DNA of 64,000 nucleotides from Chryseobacterium sp. Lineage in GTDB: Bacteria > Bacteroidota > Bacteroidia > Flavobacteriales > Weeksellaceae. The notes below the pieces were generated by a model, which saw only the letters and a program-made list of their open reading frames with translations, was not told the DNA's origin and searched no databases. How positions within the stretch are numbered: position 1 is the stretch's first letter; the number at the start of each line of letters is the position of its first letter. The stretch covers positions 107,311 to 171,310 of the forward strand of contig JAPUEB010000037.1 of the NCBI GenBank assembly GCA_027492795.1, given 5' to 3'. The position numbers were made by a program, and so were the translations under genes. Below are positions 43,602 to 52,393 of the stretch, one piece after another.

Positions 43602-44564
43602 TTAGGAATAATTGGAAAGCATTTGTTTGATTTCCTCTTTTATTTCTTTCTTAAAACTTTCGGGAGCAATTACTTTTACTCGGTTTCCGTGCATTAGGAT
43701 TTCCTGTTTGAAATCGTAGGTCGGATATAATTTCAGTTTGATGCGCAACTCGTTTTCATCATCTACCAAAACTTCTTGCGAGTGATGAAATGGCAAAGAT
43801 TTCACGTATTGACCTTGGTTGGCGTCGAAACTTAAAATAATTTCTTCCAGTTGATGTTCGTTTTTAGAAACAATTCCGAAGAGGTTTTTGTATTCTTCCG
43901 CCACATCATATTTTTGTCGTTTGAAGCTAGAATTTTTGATTTCCAAATCCGAAATTCGATCCAATCCGTAAGATTTTATTTTTGGTGTCATGCGGAGCAC
44001 AGACGAAAAGTCTGCGGACGAAGTCCTCGAAGCATCTCTTTTAAATTCATTTGCCAAAAGATACCATCGATATTTGAATTCCTTCAACGCATAAGGCTCC
44101 AACACGATTTTTTGTTCGCTTTCTGTGGAAAAACTGCGATAATTCACGGAGATCAGTTTTTTGTTGATGATGGCGTGAACCAAACCGTGCAAATTCTGCA
44201 ATCCTCGCGAAGTTCTTTGTTCGAAAAACATAATATCTGTCTTGTTTTTCGTTTCGCGATACGCTTGAATGAGCAAAAGGTTATCAAACACATTTTCCTG
44301 CGCATTTTCCAATTCTTCATCGCTGATGTAATACGCATTTTTCTTGCGGGAATAGGAAATTTCAATTTTCATAATTTCCGAAATTGCAAGTTGGTCGCGT
44401 TCCCAAGTTTTTTTGCTGAATTTTAACTCTTCAAGCGTATCATTTTCTGCAAATTTTTTCTGTAAATATTCTTCTATTTCTTCGTAGGAAGCACCTCTTT
44501 CCTTTCGGTTTCGGAGCAGGGTTTCTATATATTTTAAGCGGAGGATTTGTTCGTTTTTTGCCAT
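43602..44564 (-). CDS. WYL-domain transcriptional regulator
   Basis: 320 aa from ATG 44564 (MAKNEQILRLKYIETLLRN); upstream in-frame residues to 44642 are unlikely. An N-terminal helix-turn-helix (about 20-75) precedes the WYL ligand domain (HAIINKKLISVNYRSF... LEPYALKEFKYRWYLLANE). The C-terminal WCX part follows (EEIILSFDANQGQYVKSLPFHHSQEVL). WYL regulators sense nucleic-acid-related ligands and often accompany defence or DNA repair genes. The segment DASRTSSADFSSVLRMT inside the WYL domain comes from a repeat insertion. It diverges from the UDG-like gene at 44731. Confidence 0.88.
   Translation of the reverse strand: MAKNEQILRLKYIETLLRNRKERGASYEEIEEYLQKKFAENDTLEELKFSKKTWERDQLAISEIMKIEISYSRKKNAYYISDEELENAQENVFDNLLLIQAYRETKNKTDIMFFEQRTSRGLQNLHGLVHAIINKKLISVNYRSFSTESEQKIVLEPYALKEFKYRWYLLANEFKRDASRTSSADFSSVLRMTPKIKSYGLDRISDLEIKNSSFKRQKYDVAEEYKNLFGIVSKNEHQLEEIILSFDANQGQYVKSLPFHHSQEVLVDDENELRIKLKLYPTYDFKQEILMHGNRVKVIAPESFKKEIKEEIKQMLSNYS
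43985..44036 (-). repeat. In-frame repeat insertion in the WYL regulator
   Basis: Read on the minus strand: GATGCTTCGAGGACTTCG, an inner hairpin (GCAGACTTTTCGTCTGTGC), then CTCCGCATGACA. The flanks GATGCTTCGA...CTTCG...CATGACA are shared with the ABC-F insertion, in the same reading frame (Asp-Ala-Ser ... Met-Thr). Confidence 0.75.
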
Positions 44565-44730
44565 AATTTTTTGGGTTGATTTTGTTTGATGGGTTTTATA
44601 GGTTGAAATGGTTAAGGCAAATGTAAAGAAGTTAAACGACAAGAGATGACTGTTTCATTTTAATTTTAAATATTTTTTGTACGACTTGTTTTGGCTTTTT
44701 GCTTTTATATATTTGTGGTAAAGAAGAATT

Positions 44731-45375
44731 ATGAAAACATTAGTTGATAACTACCTTAATTTTAGTCGAGAATTCGTGCAACAGAACAAAGAGAAACTTA
44801 ATGAATGTGATATAGAAATCTTATCCGATTTTCTTGACAATGAAATAAATATCAGAAAATTTTATGTTAAATATGTTGAAAATAATAATCCAAAAATAGT
44901 TCTATGTGGAATTAATCCTGGTAGATTTGGCGCTGGTAAAACAGGAGTTTCATTCTTAGATTTTCAATCACTCCAAAAAATATTGCCAAATATTAGCAGA
45001 AATGACCACGAAAAATCAGGAAGCTTCTTTTATGGAGTTATTGAGGAAATTGGAGTTGATAAATTTTACAAAAATGTTTATGTAACAAATCTTTCTTGTG
45101 TTGGATTTCAAAACTTAAAAACAAAAAAGAATATGAACTATTATCAAATTTGTTCCAAAATTCAATATGAACTATTTGATAATTTCATTAAAGAAATGAA
45201 TATCATCAAACCTGACATAATAATACCATTGAGTCAATGGGTAAATTGGGATTTGGATAATCTAAAGAAAGAGAATAGACTTGATTTTGAAATTGGAAAG
45301 AGACTGAACCATCCTGCATATAGTAAAGTAACAAAGGAAAGTTACATAGATTTCTTAAATAATTATATAAAATGA
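44731..45375 (+). CDS. Uracil-DNA glycosylase superfamily protein (SMUG2-like)
   Basis: 214 aa with the UDG fold. Motif A CGINPGRFGAGKTGVSFLDF resembles SMUG2-type enzymes (GxNPGRFGxGxTGxPFTD). The IIKPDIIIPLSQWVNW strand is typical. The C-terminal motif reads LNHPAYSK where UDGs have HPSP or HPAR, with His kept. It would excise damaged or modified bases from DNA; the substrate is unknown. It diverges from the WYL regulator and opens a small accessory cluster (44.7-47.1 kb). Confidence 0.75.
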   Translation: MKTLVDNYLNFSREFVQQNKEKLNECDIEILSDFLDNEINIRKFYVKYVENNNPKIVLCGINPGRFGAGKTGVSFLDFQSLQKILPNISRNDHEKSGSFFYGVIEEIGVDKFYKNVYVTNLSCVGFQNLKTKKNMNYYQICSKIQYELFDNFIKEMNIIKPDIIIPLSQWVNWDLDNLKKENRLDFEIGKRLNHPAYSKVTKESYIDFLNNYIK

Positions 45376-45491
45376 TTAACCTCCAACCAAAAGACATGGA
45401 CAATTTTTCGGCTACAAATTGTCAGAGGAAAGAGTTTCCGAATCACTAACATTCTGCCAAGATTCCGAGCCTTAACAAGATTGAAAAAGTT

Positions 45492-45845
45492 CTAAAATGA
45501 AGATATCCTATTAAAATTCTCCAGCAGCTTTTCAATATTCTCTTTTCCTACAGGATTTTGGCTGTGAACCTGAAAATTGATTTTTGAAATTCCGTTATCC
45601 AAACAATATTCTACGAGAAATTTTGCGCAATCGAAACCGGTTTTTCCTTCGCCCAAATCGTGGTCGAAACTGATGAAATTTGGAACTCCATTTTTTGAAA
45701 TAAAATCTTCAAATTCTATATAATTGTAAACTCTTTGGAAGTTTTCGGGAGTTTTGCGTAGGTCATCGAGATAGAGATTAATGTTTTCAATTTATAGTTT
45801 TCGTTGTTGGGAGCGGGCGTTGGAAAGGAATAAGATTTTCTTCAT
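45492..45845 (-). pseudogene. cREC-domain protein interrupted by an internal stop
   Basis: The minus strand from 45791 to 45492 has an open frame of 99 codons reading ENINLYLDDLRKTP, then FISFDHDLGEGKTGFDCAKF, VEYC and VHSQNPVGKENI. This is the cyclic-phosphate-processing receiver (cREC) domain with its LDD, HDLG and HSxNPxG motifs. There is no ATG, GTG or TTG in frame; the first codon is ATT, preceded by TAA (45792-45794). Upstream, in the same frame, ATG 45845 overlaps the stop of the previous gene (ATGA) and reads MKKILFLSNARSQQRKL before that TAA. Either the gene is broken by one stop codon, or ATG has mutated to ATT, or translation starts at ATT. Confidence 0.7.
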
Positions 45846-46519
45846 TTTAGTTTATCTTTCAAGAATTTACCAAATGCTTCATTCCCTCCATTAATATTGC
45901 TAAAAGTTCTTGAAAAACCTACAAATTTTACTTTCTCTTTCTTGTCTTGAAAATAAAAAAATCCGTTAATGGCTTGATAGTCTTTTGTTCTTTCACATTC
46001 AATAGTCAAGAAATCAAAAACCTCTTTTCCTTCACATATAACAATTTTGGGTTTCAATAATTTTATTAACTCAACTGTGAAATACATTGATTTTTGGTAC
46101 AGCTCTTTGAAATTTCGTTTAAAAATCTTCAAATCAGGCTGTACTACTTTTGTGTCAATATAATAACAATTTGTTTTCACACAGGATTTTTCAAGAAATT
46201 CTTTTGGGTTATCAAATCCTGCATGGTTTAAATAACTAATTGTATTTTGTGCTAATGGGTATTTATAATAATCATCAGTATATAAAATATCAACATAAGA
46301 AATTCTTCTAGTTTCAATATTGATTTTGTCTTTATATTCATTATTTCCTGAGCCTGAATTTATCCCAATAAACATTATTTCTGGATTGTCATGAATTTTA
46401 CCATCTATAACGCTAAAACCATAACAAATTTTTTTGAGTTCTTCATCTTTTTCAATTTGAATTTTTAATCCCGAAAGATAATTGTGCACTTCGGATTTCC
46501 ATTGATTTATATTTTCCAT
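45842..46519 (-). CDS. UDG-fold-like protein, 225 aa
   Basis: Soluble protein. MFIGINSGSGNNEY near residue 50 resembles the first motif of the uracil-DNA glycosylase superfamily, and LIKLLKPKIVICEGKEVFDFL resembles the central strand before its second loop. The C-terminal KVKFVGFSRTFSNINGG replaces the usual HPSP-type loop and lacks its His, so catalysis is doubtful. Similar proteins are annotated only as hypothetical or UDG-like (recalled). Its stop overlaps the ATG of the broken cREC gene. Start at ATG 46519. Confidence 0.55.
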   Translation of the reverse strand: MENINQWKSEVHNYLSGLKIQIEKDEELKKICYGFSVIDGKIHDNPEIMFIGINSGSGNNEYKDKINIETRRISYVDILYTDDYYKYPLAQNTISYLNHAGFDNPKEFLEKSCVKTNCYYIDTKVVQPDLKIFKRNFKELYQKSMYFTVELIKLLKPKIVICEGKEVFDFLTIECERTKDYQAINGFFYFQDKKEKVKFVGFSRTFSNINGGNEAFGKFLKDKLK

Positions 46520-46619
46520 TTTTATATTTCAAATTTCGTTAATAATTTCCTCTTGGTTGGTTTAAAATTTTCTACTGTGATAGTATTTTTATCAAATTAA
46601 TGTTTTAAGGAATTTTTCA

Positions 46620-47135
46620 TTAAATGCTATTCACAAAATAATTGAACGAAATATAATCTATCCAACTTAAACCTTTTAAGTAATTGTCGTTTTTCTTACA
46701 AAACTCATAACATCTTATGTAAGTTTCTACAATCTCCAATTCATAATCATTTTTGGGATGAGCATTCGGAAGTTTGTCTACAATAAAATCTTTGTAAAAC
46801 TGTTTAATATTCTGATTTAAGACCACACAATACTTCGTTTCATCTTTAAAAAAATCACGGAAAAAATTTCTTTCCTGTTTTCCGAAACTTTCTTTTTGAT
46901 ACTTTATCTGTAAGATTGCTGAAGCAAAAATTAGAAAAAAAAGAAGTTTATCTCCACCCTTTTGTATTTTAAAATCATTACCCCAAATTTGAAAAGAAAA
47001 TTTACCTAATGGTTCCTTGTTGATTAATTTTTCAATCATTTTCTCCTGTTTTTCTGATGCTAAAACATAAACTTTATTTGGAAAAATTATTATTCCATCT
47101 CGAAAAACTCTGCTTATTGTAAAGTTTATTCCCAT
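46620..47135 (-). CDS. Hypothetical protein with one membrane segment, 171 aa
   Basis: I do not recognise the family. Residues about 64-77 (LLFFLIFASAILQI) form a short hydrophobic stretch. An N-terminal beta-rich part (INFTISRVFRDGIIIFPNKVYVLASEKQ) and a helical, charged C-terminus flank it. It lies 100 bases upstream of the UDG-like gene on the same strand, in a low-GC patch, and could belong to the same accessory cluster. Confidence 0.6.
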   Translation of the reverse strand: MGINFTISRVFRDGIIIFPNKVYVLASEKQEKMIEKLINKEPLGKFSFQIWGNDFKIQKGGDKLLFFLIFASAILQIKYQKESFGKQERNFFRDFFKDETKYCVVLNQNIKQFYKDFIVDKLPNAHPKNDYELEIVETYIRCYEFCKKNDNYLKGLSWIDYISFNYFVNSI

Positions 47136-47274
47136 TATTGATTATTTAATTTATTATACAAATATCACAACAGACTCCGCCAAACCACGACCATCATCTA
47201 TAAAAATTCAAAAAAATTCTATAATTCCAAAAACTGACAACACCTCTACCTTTGCCTCAACCTAAAATTAAACT

Positions 47275-48747
47275 ATGAACGCAACGATACTTCAAAGTTT
47301 TCACTGGTATTCGGAAGGAAACGGAACACATTACGACCATATCAAAAATTCCTCGGATTGGCTTCAGGATTTGGGAATTTCTGCAGTTTGGTTTCCACCG
47401 GCTTACAAATCTGCAGGTGGCGGTTATTCCGTTGGTTATGATCCTTATGATTTGTTTGATTTGGGAGAATTTGATCAAAAAGGAACAGTTTCTACAAAAT
47501 ACGGAACTAAGGAACAATATGTAGATGTTTGCAAAACCTTGCAAAGCAAAGGCATTTCTGTGATTGCCGATATCGTATTAAATCATAAAGCAGGCGGCGA
47601 TGAAAAAGAGAAATTTCACGTGGTAAAAGTAGATCCCGAAAATCGTGAGAAAAACATTTCCGATGCTTTTGAAATTGAGAGTTACACGAAGTTTACCTTT
47701 CCCGGAAGAGGACAGAAATATTCAGATTTTCAGTGGAATTTTCATTGTTTTTCGGGTGTAGATTATGCTGAAGGACAAGATGGCGGAATTTACCAAATTA
47801 TTCACGAACACGGCGATGGTTGGGAAGATGTGATTGGCTACGAAAAAGGCAACTACGATTATTTGATGTATAACGATATTGAACACCGAAATCCACACGT
47901 TCGCGAAGAATTGAATTATTGGGGAAAATGGTACCACGAACAAATCTTTTTTGATGGCGTTCGTTTGGATGCGGTAAAACATCAATCGCCAAAATTTTAT
48001 AAAGAATGGTTGCAACTTTTGAGAACAAATACCGGAAAAGACATTTTTGCGGTAGGTGAATATTGGGCTCCCGGATTGTTGCCTTTAATGTTGGAATATA
48101 TTGAAGCAACGGATGGAACGATGAGCCTTTTTGATGCTTCACTCCAACGAAATTTTCATTTGGCTTCAAAAGAAGGCGGAAATTATGACTTAAGAAAAAT
48201 TTTTGATGAAACGTTGGTTTCTGTGCGTCCAGATTTGGCGGTAACGGTTGTTGATAATCACGATACACAACCAATGCAGGAATTGGAAGCAACAGTAGAA
48301 ATTTGGTTTAAACCTTTGGCTTATGCTTTAATTTTATTGAGAAAAGCAGGTTATCCTTGTATTTTTTATCCGGATTTGTACGGTGCAAGTTATTGGGATA
48401 AAGGCGAAGACGGAAACGATTACGAAATATTTTTAAATAAAGTTGACGGTATTGAAGGACTTCTGAAAGCCCGAAAAGAAAATGCTTACGGTTTGCAACG
48501 CGATTATTTTGAAGATGCGCATTGTTTAGGATGGACAAGAGAAGGCGACGGTTTCAATAAAGGTTGTGCAGTGGTTTTGAGCAACAAAGACCAATACGAA
48601 AAACCTATGGAAATGGGAATTTCTTACGCCGGACAATTTTTCTACGATTTATTGGGAAGGTTTGAACACAAAGTTCAGATTGACGAAAACGGTTGGGGAA
48701 ATTTTGCCTGTCCTGCGGGAAATGTGAGCGTTTGGGTTCCGGAATGA
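47275..48747 (+). CDS. Alpha-amylase, GH13 (cytoplasmic type)
   Basis: 490 aa, no signal peptide, so likely cytoplasmic. It hydrolyses alpha-1,4 glucans or maltodextrins. The barrel begins ILQSFHWYSEGNGTHYDHIKNSSDWLQDLGISAVWFPP. Catalytic residues are Asp232 (nucleophile, DGVRLDAVKH), Glu262 (acid/base, FAVGEYW) and Asp330 (VVDNHDTQP). VIADIVLNHKAGGDE is the first conserved region. The C-terminal beta domain is complete. Length and motifs fit GH13 subfamily 5, like E. coli AmyA. A CCTCAACC-type tandem repeat precedes the ATG. It appears to be a single-gene unit. Confidence 0.95.
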   Translation: MNATILQSFHWYSEGNGTHYDHIKNSSDWLQDLGISAVWFPPAYKSAGGGYSVGYDPYDLFDLGEFDQKGTVSTKYGTKEQYVDVCKTLQSKGISVIADIVLNHKAGGDEKEKFHVVKVDPENREKNISDAFEIESYTKFTFPGRGQKYSDFQWNFHCFSGVDYAEGQDGGIYQIIHEHGDGWEDVIGYEKGNYDYLMYNDIEHRNPHVREELNYWGKWYHEQIFFDGVRLDAVKHQSPKFYKEWLQLLRTNTGKDIFAVGEYWAPGLLPLMLEYIEATDGTMSLFDASLQRNFHLASKEGGNYDLRKIFDETLVSVRPDLAVTVVDNHDTQPMQELEATVEIWFKPLAYALILLRKAGYPCIFYPDLYGASYWDKGEDGNDYEIFLNKVDGIEGLLKARKENAYGLQRDYFEDAHCLGWTREGDGFNKGCAVVLSNKDQYEKPMEMGISYAGQFFYDLLGRFEHKVQIDENGWGNFACPAGNVSVWVPE

Positions 48748-48749
48748 TA

Positions 48750-48897
48750 TAGTGGGTTAATGGTTTAGTGGTTTAGTGGTTTAGTGGAATAATGGTTTAA
48801 TAGTTTAACAGATTTGGAATATGGCAAATACATATTCTGTAAAATTCAAACAATTCAGATTTTCACTAAACCACTAAACCATTATTCCACTATACCA
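48750..48897. repeat. Inverted octamer repeats between convergent genes
   Basis: GGTTTAGT is repeated in tandem near 48770-48790 and leads into GGAATAATGGTTTA. The complement of this block (ACTAAACC repeats plus ATTATTCCAC) lies at about 48865-48897 and overlaps the end of the LtrA-type gene. About 24 bases pair with one mismatch. It may act as a two-way terminator. Confidence 0.65.
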
Positions 48898-50110
48898 CAA
48901 AATCCCTCGCTTTCTCATTACTGCAATCGTCCCATTGCATCAAGAAAATAAAAGCAGCCGGAGCCAAAACCACCAATAGAAGCGACCATTCCAAACGCAT
49001 TCCTAAACGGTTGGCCAAAACCATTACGAAAGGCAAAAAAATTGCGACCAACCAAGAAAGCCAGTTGTATTTGCTGCGGCGAATCATCGCGGTGCGGTAA
49101 AAACTCATCATCATCAAATAAATGGAGGTAGGAATCGCAACGCACAACAACGCATATTCTGTGGAGTAATCAGAAATTTTTAAAGGCAAACTTTCGGCAC
49201 GGTCTGCAATAATCTGCAAACCAACACCCACTGCGGCAAGTGAAGAAAAAATGATAAAATGTCCATAGCCAAAAATAAAAGAAAGAAATCCTGATTTTTT
49301 ATTCTGTTCCAAAATTTTTCCAAAAGGCATTTTGAAATAAGACCACCACAGTGAAAAAATCAATGCAGCCGCAGCAAATCCAAGAGCAAAAGATTCCTGC
49401 CATCTTGTTTCATCATTAATTAAAGAGGAAATGGTGTTGGTAGTTGCCATAATTCCTTCGCCCAAAACGATAATTACGAGCAAACTATATCTTTCGGCGA
49501 TATGATGCGGATGCCACGGCGTTCCTTCCGCCGAAAAAGTGCGTTCTGCAAAAATGGGAACCAAAATTTCAATTAGGAAAAGAAATCCCACATAATAGAG
49601 AAAATATTCTTTAAAGAAAATATAGCCGGTTGTCCAAAGAATTTGCGCTACAATAATTCCAAATGCGTAACGCAAACAGGTACTTCTCCTTTGTTTATCG
49701 AACTTTGCTGCACGAAACCAATGTGTCGCCAAAGCCACTCTCATAATCACATAACCCGTAATTGCTGTTGAAAAATTATGCTCAGGTTTAAAAAAATTGG
49801 AAACACCAACTGCAAAAACCAGCGCTCCAAAAATCTGCAAAAAAGTAGTCAGGCGAAAGAAACTATCATTGGTATCATAAGCCGAAGCATACCAAGTAAA
49901 ATTCAGCCAACACCAAAAAATCGCGAAAAAGGCAATTAAAAACCATAAAATTCCTTCTGCCACTTGATGTTCGGCAAGCATATTGTGCAAACCAACGCCT
50001 GCAGAAGCAATCGCCACCACGTAAACCAAATCAAAAAAAAGTTCCAAAGGTGTTGCAACACGATGTTCTTCGTGAGGATTACGGGCGAAAGATTTTCCTA
50101 AAAATTTCAT
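48890..50110 (-). CDS. Low-temperature-requirement A (LtrA) family membrane protein
   Basis: Polytopic inner-membrane protein of 406 aa with about eleven hydrophobic segments. The opening HRVATPLELFFDLVYVVAIASAG and FTWYASAYDTNDSFFRLTTFLQIFG are the family signature. HHIAERYSLLVIIVLGEGI is the conserved middle. LtrA was named for a Listeria locus needed for growth in the cold; its transport or enzymatic role is not known. ATG 50110 is preferred over TTG 50113. Its 3' end overlaps an inverted octamer repeat. Confidence 0.92.
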   Translation of the reverse strand: MKFLGKSFARNPHEEHRVATPLELFFDLVYVVAIASAGVGLHNMLAEHQVAEGILWFLIAFFAIFWCWLNFTWYASAYDTNDSFFRLTTFLQIFGALVFAVGVSNFFKPEHNFSTAITGYVIMRVALATHWFRAAKFDKQRRSTCLRYAFGIIVAQILWTTGYIFFKEYFLYYVGFLFLIEILVPIFAERTFSAEGTPWHPHHIAERYSLLVIIVLGEGIMATTNTISSLINDETRWQESFALGFAAAALIFSLWWSYFKMPFGKILEQNKKSGFLSFIFGYGHFIIFSSLAAVGVGLQIIADRAESLPLKISDYSTEYALLCVAIPTSIYLMMMSFYRTAMIRRSKYNWLSWLVAIFLPFVMVLANRLGMRLEWSLLLVVLAPAAFIFLMQWDDCSNEKARDFVV

Positions 50111-50166
50111 CAAAAAAGTTTATTTGAATGCAAAAGTAATTAAACTGAGAACGTTGTGAATATTTT

Positions 50167-50350
50167 GAACCACAAAAGGCACAAAAGATTAGAGAAAATT
50201 ATATCTTTATTGTTGTAACTCAATTCAATTTTGCTACGCAAGAACACAAAAGATTGAAAATCTTTAGATTTTCAATCTTTTGTGAACATTTTATAAAGCA
50301 AAATGTTAAATCTCTAATTTCAACCAAAACTTTTGTGCCTTTTGTGGTTC
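50167..50350. repeat. Long palindromic spacer element, 'CACAAAAG' family, copy C
   Basis: GAACCACAAAAGGCACAAAAG (50167-50187) is an exact inverted repeat of the sequence ending at 50350. Inside is a second perfect palindrome of about 40 bases (CACAAAAGATTGAAAATC and its complement, about 50245-50285), so the element can fold as nested hairpins. Confidence 0.8.
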
Positions 50351-50382
50351 AAATTATTACTGCAATTTTTTAAATTTGATTG

Positions 50383-50913
50383 ATGAAAAATTCTGAAAAT
50401 ATCAATTTCCGAAAAGCCACACCCGAAGATTCCGATAAAATTTGGGAAATTCTGCAACAAGCCATTTTAAGGCGCAAAAACGACGGTTCCCAACAATGGC
50501 AAAACGGTTATCCAAATCCCGAAACCGTAAAAAATGACATTACAAGAGAAATTGGTTTTGTTTTAACAGAAGATGAAAATGTAGTGGCTTACTCTGCCGT
50601 AATTTTAAACGATGAACCTGCGTATGATGAAATTGTTGGAAAATGGTTAACCGATGGTGATTTCTACGTGGTTCACCGTGTTGCCGTTTCAGATGAAGCG
50701 GTAGGAAAAGGTTATGCGACAGAAATTTTTAGAAAAATCGAAGAATTTTCAAGAGAAAACAATGTCTTTAGCATCAAAGTGGATACTAATTTTGATAATT
50801 TGGCGATGCTCCATATTTTGAAAAAACTGGCTTACCAATACTGCGGCAAAGTCTATTTTCGTGGAAGTGAACGTTTGGCTTTTGAAAAAATTTTGGCTAA
50901 AATGTTTTGCTAA
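50383..50913 (+). CDS. GNAT family N-acetyltransferase
   Basis: 176 aa. The N-terminal strand-helix (INFRKATPEDSDKIWEILQQAILRRK) and the acetyl-CoA site VHRVAVSDEAVGKGYATEIFRKIEEF (Q/R-x-x-G-x-G/A pattern) are characteristic, followed by SIKVDTNFDNLAMLHILKKLAYQYCGKVYF. The substrate cannot be deduced. The in-frame TTG at 50380 is less likely than ATG 50383. The gene converges on the esterase gene with a gap of only 11 bases. Confidence 0.9.
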   Translation: MKNSENINFRKATPEDSDKIWEILQQAILRRKNDGSQQWQNGYPNPETVKNDITREIGFVLTEDENVVAYSAVILNDEPAYDEIVGKWLTDGDFYVVHRVAVSDEAVGKGYATEIFRKIEEFSRENNVFSIKVDTNFDNLAMLHILKKLAYQYCGKVYFRGSERLAFEKILAKMFC

Positions 50914-50924
50914 AAATTTGTTGA

Positions 50925-52253
50925 TTAATGGGTAATATGCAAAATTTCAGGGAAGTTACTGTTTTTTATTTGTCCTGTTTTTATAAATTCCGTCCACGCC
51001 GAACGAATTTTACTGCCATTTTCTTCTAAAAAATCCCAAGGAATATCCTGTACCAGATTCGCATTTTTCCAAGTTTGCTCATCGCCAAACAAAAGCGCCA
51101 AGTCGAAACAATGAGAAATGCCCAAATTATTGAATTTCTCCCTCGATTGAATTACAAAATGTGTAGGTTTTCCGCCACCCTTTTTTAAATTTTTTACGAA
51201 ATCTCTTGACGGTTTTCCATAGATTTTATTGGTGGAATATTGAATCATCTTCTGCACAACATGCTTGGAAATTCTGTGTTTTCTATATTTTTCAAAATTT
51301 TCGTTGGTTGCGATATAAAATGAGGTTTCATCGCTATTGAAGCCTATTAAAACATCATATTCTTTAGCTTTTTGTCGCCAAATCTTATCCGCATCTTCTT
51401 CTTTTGGCAAAGGTGATTTTCCGTATTGAAGTCCAAAAGGCATTAAAGCTTTCCAACCAAATTTTCGGAAAGTGGGAATTAGTTTTTCATCAATATCAAC
51501 TATTTTCATCGCATCATTTTCTGCCAGCAAAAATTCTGTTGAGTTGGCAAAATCTGCAATCATTTTGGACTTATTTTTTCTGAAAAGTAAAGGAGCGCTT
51601 TGGATGATTACTCTATTGAAAAGCTTTTCCGGCAAATCCGCAATCATGAGATGTGCAGCTGCATCTCCTCCGGAAGATTGTCCTAAAAGCGTAATATTAT
51701 CCGAGTCACCATTGAAAATTTCAACATAATTTTTTACCCATTTTAAGGCTTCAATCATATCAAACAATCCCAAGTTCGGCGGTCTTTCATCAGAATTACC
51801 CAAAAAACCGAAAATTCCCAATCTGTACGAAATAGAAACCACTATTATTTCCTGCTCCTGCACCCATTTTGCAGGATTTGTAGTGGAGAGTTCGCCGCAG
51901 CCAATCTCGTAGGAACCACCGTGAATCCAAACAACCACCGGCAATTTTTCATTTTTCAAAAAATTTTTGGGAACAGTTACAGAAAGGTATTGGTTGGATT
52001 CCATCACTTCAAAACGATCCGGATTGCTTTTCTCAATCATTTTTTCGATGAGCGGATAAATTTTTTGGGGACAGGCTAAAGGCTTTTCTATAATATTTCT
52101 AAATGCTATTTCTGGACTTACAGCTGTAGGTTTTTGAAAACGTTCCGAAATTGCATAACGAATAGAACCAAAACGAATTGCTCTACCATCATTTTTACCT
52201 TCCAAAACTCCAAAAGGAGTTTGCAATTGATATATTTCTTCCTGTTTTGCCAT
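50925..52253 (-). CDS. Type B carboxylesterase / lipase family
   Basis: Alpha/beta hydrolase of 442 aa with no signal peptide. It opens YQLQTPFGVLEGKNDGRAIRFGSIRYA, has the oxyanion segment PVVVWIHGGSYEIGCGE and the nucleophile motif GQSSGGDAAAHL (Ser in G-x-S-x-G). The acid and His residues would be in FNSDETSFYI and the GISHCFDL segment. It is somewhat shorter than classic type B esterases (about 500 aa). The substrate is unknown; p-nitrobenzyl-esterase-like members act on small esters. Confidence 0.85.
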   Translation of the reverse strand: MAKQEEIYQLQTPFGVLEGKNDGRAIRFGSIRYAISERFQKPTAVSPEIAFRNIIEKPLACPQKIYPLIEKMIEKSNPDRFEVMESNQYLSVTVPKNFLKNEKLPVVVWIHGGSYEIGCGELSTTNPAKWVQEQEIIVVSISYRLGIFGFLGNSDERPPNLGLFDMIEALKWVKNYVEIFNGDSDNITLLGQSSGGDAAAHLMIADLPEKLFNRVIIQSAPLLFRKNKSKMIADFANSTEFLLAENDAMKIVDIDEKLIPTFRKFGWKALMPFGLQYGKSPLPKEEDADKIWRQKAKEYDVLIGFNSDETSFYIATNENFEKYRKHRISKHVVQKMIQYSTNKIYGKPSRDFVKNLKKGGGKPTHFVIQSREKFNNLGISHCFDLALLFGDEQTWKNANLVQDIPWDFLEENGSKIRSAWTEFIKTGQIKNSNFPEILHITH

Positions 52254-52326
52254 GAAGCACTAATTTATATAAAACTACATTTTCTACCAAAGAATTTTAA
52301 ATAAAACAGATTGATTTTGTGAAATC

Positions 52327-52359
52327 AAAAAGCTTTCGCAAAATTTGCGAAAGCTTTTT
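52327..52359 (-). terminator. Strong palindromic terminator after the HPF-like gene
   Basis: AAAAAGCTTTCGCAAA and its perfect complement form a 16-bp stem with A-run and T-run ends, so it can terminate in both directions. It lies 35 bases beyond the HPF-like stop codon and 74 bases ahead of the esterase start. Confidence 0.85.
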
Positions 52360-52393
52360 CGATAGATTTTATTAATAATCTTGCGTTTCTATT

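Noticed and set aside
21492..50350. CRISPR arrays
   Set aside because: The repeats are inverted pairs at single loci, not regularly spaced direct repeats, and no cas gene is present.
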